Made by a program: the position numbers and the translations under genes. Positions 60,489 to 64,000 of a stretch of 64,000 bases of DNA are shown piece by piece; the stretch's first letter is position 1; every line of letters begins with the position of its first letter. Where the stretch lies: positions 1 to 64,000 of the forward strand of contig DFKH01000083.1 of NCBI GenBank assembly GCA_002373815.1, read 5' to 3'. Under the pieces are notes generated by a model. It did not search any database. It was not told the origin of the DNA and saw nothing but the letters and a program-made list of their open reading frames with translations. Origin of the DNA: Alphaproteobacteria bacterium UBA3650 (GTDB lineage Bacteria > Pseudomonadota > Alphaproteobacteria > CAAHEQ01 > UBA3637).

Positions 60489-61793
60489 TCAGAAGTTATC
60501 TGAGGACTCACCTACAACAACTACATATTCTATTATATCGCCCCTTGATCGTGCTTCTTCAGCTTTTTGACGCGCTTGTTCCTCCTCGGCCAACCTTTTA
60601 GCATACAATTCTGACGAGCCCTTGGTATAAACACCAATGAAATCCCCATTGTTGATCATAAACACAAACGGCCGATCGGCAATAAAGGGGATGGACCAAT
60701 CTTGACGCTCTAATCTGGACTCAAAAAACGCAGCCGTCAACATATCAATCACTGTTGCGGCACTAGCCTCTGTTCCTTTTTCATTCACACCAATGTTCGC
60801 CTGATGAATAATTTTATCCACATAGTAAGGCTTATCACTCAAACCACCCAATTCAGCTGTCGCTGGATCAAAAACCTTCTCAATACCCCATTTTTTAAAG
60901 AATTCTGGCATATTTGTAATCTTATAATCCAAATTGAATTTAGGTAATCGCAACATCACAGGCGCTTTATGATACTTTAGATACAAATCTCCTGCTTGTA
61001 AATCTTGAATGAACTTATTAAAATCTACACCTTCTTTTGGCAAGAAAATGTACATAGCGTCCCCGTTTTTATAAGGAAGTCGTACAGACTGCATTTGCTC
61101 ATCTTGATAATAATCCACTATCTGCCCTTCATAACGCATCATATCCACTTTGTCCAACTGTCCATCCAGCGAATGAAAATCATCGATCAGCGTACCATTT
61201 TCATCAAAAAACGTTTCCCACTCATCCTTAAAATACACCGTATTCACCAAAAAAAGACGACCTCCTTGTTCCAAATTTTCCTCGTTTAATAAATGCGAAA
61301 TACGTCCTTTTGTCTTTTCCTGAATCCATTCATTGATAACCGAGGTATTGTGAGGCAGAGGCTTTACCTCAGAAAACAACTCATTTTTCATTTTCTCTTG
61401 ATATTCTGGTTTAAAGTCATTACCCCAGATGGAATTATTGATTTCAAATTGTTTTTTTTGACTTATATAGGATTGCAACGCCTGATTCACAGATTGTTTT
61501 CTTCGACTTATAAAGGGTTGCGATGCCTGATTCACATAGGGAACATTTAAACGTAAAATAATATTACCCAGTTCCTTTAAACTCTCTCCCTCAGCCCCAT
61601 TGGTCAACAAAGCTGCGGCAGCATAAACGGATAGTGGCGACACCACAAAATTATCTTTTTTGTTTTCAAAAGCTGTCTTTAAAAATTTTGTGGCCAAATA
61701 TAAATCTTGATCTTCTGGCGAAAAACGAAGCTCTTTTGCTTCAATCCCCAATGACAAAAATAATGAACAAAATAAAATAATTTTTTTAAACAT
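60489..61793 (-). CDS. secreted serpin
   Basis: The 434-residue protein has a signal peptide (MFKKIILFCSLFLSLGIEA). The serpin fold follows: NFVVSPLSVYAAAALLTNGAEG, NSIWGNDF, NTVYFKDEWETFF and the hinge GVNEKGTEASAATVIDM. A reactive loop ending before RPFVFMINNGDFIGVY and a charged C-terminal extension complete it. The alanine-rich hinge suggests true inhibitory activity against proteases. Residues near 80-112 contain a tandem 15-residue repeat, NQASQPFISRRKQSV / NQALQSYISQKKQFE, an insertion in a surface helix. Serpins are rare in Proteobacteria, and gut bacteria use them against host or rival proteases. Confidence 0.9.
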   Translation of the reverse strand: MFKKIILFCSLFLSLGIEAKELRFSPEDQDLYLATKFLKTAFENKKDNFVVSPLSVYAAAALLTNGAEGESLKELGNIILRLNVPYVNQASQPFISRRKQSVNQALQSYISQKKQFEINNSIWGNDFKPEYQEKMKNELFSEVKPLPHNTSVINEWIQEKTKGRISHLLNEENLEQGGRLFLVNTVYFKDEWETFFDENGTLIDDFHSLDGQLDKVDMMRYEGQIVDYYQDEQMQSVRLPYKNGDAMYIFLPKEGVDFNKFIQDLQAGDLYLKYHKAPVMLRLPKFNLDYKITNMPEFFKKWGIEKVFDPATAELGGLSDKPYYVDKIIHQANIGVNEKGTEASAATVIDMLTAAFFESRLERQDWSIPFIADRPFVFMINNGDFIGVYTKGSSELYAKRLAEEEQARQKAEEARSRGDIIEYVVVVGESSDNF

Positions 61794-61934
61794 AACACCA
61801 TCCCTTTTTTATCCATTATAATTTATGTATCAAGCAAATGTCAATATTCTACCTTCAAAGTCTGGCCATTTTCCTTCAAAAACTACCTTGACTTTTAGGC
61901 GTTTTTTTGCTAATTTCTCCTTATAGGAGGCGTT

Positions 61935-62753
61935 ATGTATTCAGGTATTCCTTTTCCAGAAATCAATCCCGTTTTGTTTCAATGGGGATGGTTTGCAGTT
62001 CGTTGGTATTCATTGGCTTATATCTTTGGAATCTTAGGTGCGTGGTGGCTAGCGCGATTGATGTCAAAGAAATCTAGCAGTACATTTACTGTTTTAAAAA
62101 TTGATGATTTTTTAATTTGGGGCACGATTGGTATTATTCTGGGCGGACGTTTAGGGTATTGTTTGTTTTATAACTTGAGATATTACTCCGAATTCCCGCT
62201 TCAAATTTTTCAAGTCTGGCAAGGAGGTATGTCCTTTCATGGCGGCTTATTAGGCGTTATGATTGCGGCTCTTTTATTTTCATGGAAACGACAAATTTCA
62301 TTGCTCACCATGGGGGATATTTTAGTTTGTGTAGCCCCTATTGGCTTATTTTTAGGGCGTTTAGCAAATTTCATTAACGGGGAATTATTCGGACGTATTA
62401 CCCACTCTATTCCTTGGGCTATGATTTTCCCAGATGGTGGACCAGAACCTCGTCACCCGAGTCAATTGTACGAAGCAGGTGTTGAAGGCATTTTAATTTT
62501 TTTAATTTTAAATACGTTATGGTGGTTTGTTCCAGCTATTCGTAATCGACGTGGAACCACAACGGGATTATTCTTTATTCTTTATGGCGTGGGACGTTTT
62601 TTCTTGGAATACACACGTGAACCAGATGCTCACTTAGGCCTTATTTGGCACAGTTTTAGCATGGGACAGATTTTATGTATCCCTATGATTTTGTTGGGAC
62701 TCTTTTTTATTTTATTTTCAAAGAAGAATCTTATTTTCCATCAGGAGATATAA
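61935..62753 (+). CDS. lgt: prolipoprotein diacylglyceryl transferase
   Basis: Lgt adds diacylglycerol to the lipobox cysteine of lipoproteins. The 272-residue membrane protein has seven or so hydrophobic segments, the signature GRLANFINGELFGR, and FHGGLLG and PRHPSQLYEAG at the expected places. GGAGG precedes the ATG. Its stop abuts the DUF2062 gene, and the two genes after it follow without gaps, one operon. Confidence 0.95.
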   Translation: MYSGIPFPEINPVLFQWGWFAVRWYSLAYIFGILGAWWLARLMSKKSSSTFTVLKIDDFLIWGTIGIILGGRLGYCLFYNLRYYSEFPLQIFQVWQGGMSFHGGLLGVMIAALLFSWKRQISLLTMGDILVCVAPIGLFLGRLANFINGELFGRITHSIPWAMIFPDGGPEPRHPSQLYEAGVEGILIFLILNTLWWFVPAIRNRRGTTTGLFFILYGVGRFFLEYTREPDAHLGLIWHSFSMGQILCIPMILLGLFFILFSKKNLIFHQEI

Positions 62754-63341
62754 ATGGCACAAAGACATACTTGGTTTCAAAATATTGGCCGTTTATTTAA
62801 AAAACGCCTTGTTGTTCCTATTATCCGTTCTCCACATCCACCGGAACATACTGCAAGAGGTGTTGCTATTGGTACCATGTGGGCTATGACGCCATTAGTT
62901 GGCATTCAGATGTGGTTGGTATCCATGACATGGATTTTTTACAAAAAAGTCCTTAAAAAATCTTTTTCATTGCCTTTAGGTTTGGCATTTACTTGGCTCA
63001 CGAATGTTTTTACAATGGTACCCGTCTATTATGTTTTTTACGTCACAGGTCAAATGATGATGGGTAATTGGGATTCCATCAGTGGATATAGTCATCTCAA
63101 AAATATTATTCATCAAACATTTATGTCTGATTTATCTTTTGTTGATGAGTGGGTCTTATTTTTTAAACTTATTTTACAAGATTGGGGATTTGCTATGATT
63201 ATTGGCTGTATCCCATGGATGGTTATTGGTTATTGGTTGGGATCTCATTTAACATTACAGTTTTTAAAAGATTATCATCTGATTCGCGAAAAAAGGCGTT
63301 TAGCAAAACTTCAAAAACATTTGGAGGAAATACACGAATGA
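62754..63341 (+). CDS. DUF2062 membrane protein
   Basis: The 195-residue protein has the DUF2062 pattern: an N-terminal amphipathic part (RRLFKKRLVVPIIR is close to the usual start), HTARGVAIGTMWAMTPLVGIQMW, then several hydrophobic segments and a basic C-terminal end (REKRRLAKLQKHL). Such proteins are common beside lgt and LPS genes in Gram-negatives; their role is not known. The stop (TGA) overlaps the ATG of the next gene. Confidence 0.8.
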   Translation: MAQRHTWFQNIGRLFKKRLVVPIIRSPHPPEHTARGVAIGTMWAMTPLVGIQMWLVSMTWIFYKKVLKKSFSLPLGLAFTWLTNVFTMVPVYYVFYVTGQMMMGNWDSISGYSHLKNIIHQTFMSDLSFVDEWVLFFKLILQDWGFAMIIGCIPWMVIGYWLGSHLTLQFLKDYHLIREKRRLAKLQKHLEEIHE

Positions 63342-63967
63342 TCTCTGTTTTTCAAGATATTCCTTTTATTCAAGCTGGATTTTGTAATGCTGAAGAAAGT
63401 TTGTCGCTTGAACACCCTATTTTAATGTCACAACAACATGGCACAGATGTACTTGTTTTGACAAGCGATCCTTCCGATTTACCAGAATGTGATGCTTTGG
63501 CAACCGCAGTTCCCTATTTAAGACTTACCGTTAAAACGGCCGATTGCGCCCCTGTTTTATTTGTAGATCCTCATGCTAAAATCATTGCGGCAGCACATGC
63601 TGGATGGAAAGGCGCTTTTCAAGGTGTTTTGGAAACAACCATTTTGACAATGCTGAGAATGGGCGCTTCTTTGCAAAATATTTGTGCTGCAGTGGGGCCT
63701 CATCTGACGCAAAAAAGTTTTCAAGTTCAACCTCAAATGCAGGCCCTTTTTCCCAAAACAGAACATCTTTTTTTTAAAACGACAGATGATGGCATACATT
63801 TTGATTTTACAGGATATATTTCTCATCGATTGAATCGAATTGGTCTTAAACAAATTGAAATAATAAATGTGGATACATTTACAAATTTATCCTACAACAG
63901 CTTTCGCCGAGATCCACAAAATCCAGCTCGACAATACAGTTTTATTCAACTAACAAAAGGAGTCTAA
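63338..63967 (+). CDS. pgeF: YfiH/PgeF-family multicopper-like purine nucleosidase
   Basis: Start at 63338 overlaps the DUF2062 stop (ATGA); a longer frame from 63182 is its shadow. The 209-residue protein has the metal-binding motifs VKTADCAPVLF and AAHAGWKGAF and the C-terminal RRDPQNPARQYSFIQL, typical of the laccase-domain family now known to act on purine nucleosides or muropeptide scavenging. It is shorter than most by about 30 N-terminal residues, so the start region is reduced. Confidence 0.88.
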   Translation: MISVFQDIPFIQAGFCNAEESLSLEHPILMSQQHGTDVLVLTSDPSDLPECDALATAVPYLRLTVKTADCAPVLFVDPHAKIIAAAHAGWKGAFQGVLETTILTMLRMGASLQNICAAVGPHLTQKSFQVQPQMQALFPKTEHLFFKTTDDGIHFDFTGYISHRLNRIGLKQIEIINVDTFTNLSYNSFRRDPQNPARQYSFIQLTKGV

Positions 63968-63968
63968 C

Positions 63969-64000
63969 ATGTATGATAATATTGAATTTGTTATTTGCGC
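63969..64000 (+). CDS. start of a further gene, truncated by the window edge
   Basis: ATG at 63969 follows AAAGGAGTCTAAC, one base after the stop of the previous gene, and gives MYDNIEFVIC before the window ends. The Shine-Dalgarno and tight spacing show that the operon continues, but ten residues do not identify the product. Confidence 0.6.
   Translation, partial: MYDNIEFVIC

Noticed and set aside
63182..63337. N-terminal extension of the YfiH-family protein
   Set aside because: It lies in another frame of the DUF2062 gene and is not similar to the family; the overlapping ATGA start at 63338 is typical of the operon.

Overview
The window is almost entirely the chromosome of an AT-rich Gram-negative alphaproteobacterium. 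Support comes from lipid A/LPS genes (lpxL, lpxK, waaA, lpxC, kdsB), lolA and lgt, together with families largely restricted to Alphaproteobacteria (GapR/DUF2312, DUF1013, DUF4167, ELM1-like, a DivK-like regulator, HdaA). A sodium-pump oxaloacetate decarboxylase cluster next to GTP-type PEP carboxykinase fits a fermentative, probably gut-dwelling relative of the uncultured low-GC alphaproteobacteria. That lifestyle is inference.

Left end (1-1743): a partial gene running off the edge encodes an LCP/CpsA-like protein, a family typical of Gram-positive cell walls. About 590 bases without a gene and an orphan ORF of unknown function follow.

Integrated element (1744-10438, about 8.7 kb): a tRNA-Thr(CGT) gene is cut in its anticodon loop. 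Its 5' half ends at 1751 and its 3' half begins at 10431, and both halves carry the 8-bp core ATTCGTAA. Between them lie a RloA/RloB-like (PARIS-like) ATPase-Toprim pair, a weak GIY-YIG-like protein, a uracil-DNA-glycosylase-fold protein, a XRE regulator, an unknown protein, an agmatine-deiminase-fold protein, a tyrosine integrase, a small HUH Rep-like protein and a DnaB/RadA-like protein that has lost its P-loop. The element also carries, inverted, a complete tRNA-Thr(CGT) identical over all 76 bases to the gene it breaks. Three element genes share one unusual promoter (ATAAAAGACAC, 15 nt, extended -10), and a one-mismatch copy of the box lies upstream of the intact tRNA. This element is the most novel part of the window.

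Chromosomal core, 10.5-31.9 kb: mostly minus-strand operons for lipid A (waaA-lpxK-lpxL), envelope and division (hdaA-ftsK-lolA, an AI-2E permease, DUF2066), lpxC, a large sensor kinase overlapping a periplasmic binding protein, GapR, DUF1013, a DivK-like receiver and two tandem transglutaminase-like secreted proteins.

31.9-46.5 kb: cspA with a long leader, a tiny Cys-Gly peptide gene, an ELM1-like gene, tRNA-Arg(CCG), tRNA-Gln(TTG), acpS, a RelA/SpoT enzyme and rpoZ. A plus-strand run follows: metG, a divergent PyrD-like gene, kdsB, a SpoIIE-type signalling protein, rsmE, an M16 peptidase and rnhB.

46.5-64 kb: a giant secreted cysteine-rich protein (about 105 Cys), oadG-oadA-M16 peptidase-oadB, a GH24-lysozyme-like membrane protein, PEPCK, a tandem NYN-domain protein, rho, a secreted serpin, lgt, a DUF2062 gene, a YfiH-family gene and the first codons of one more gene.
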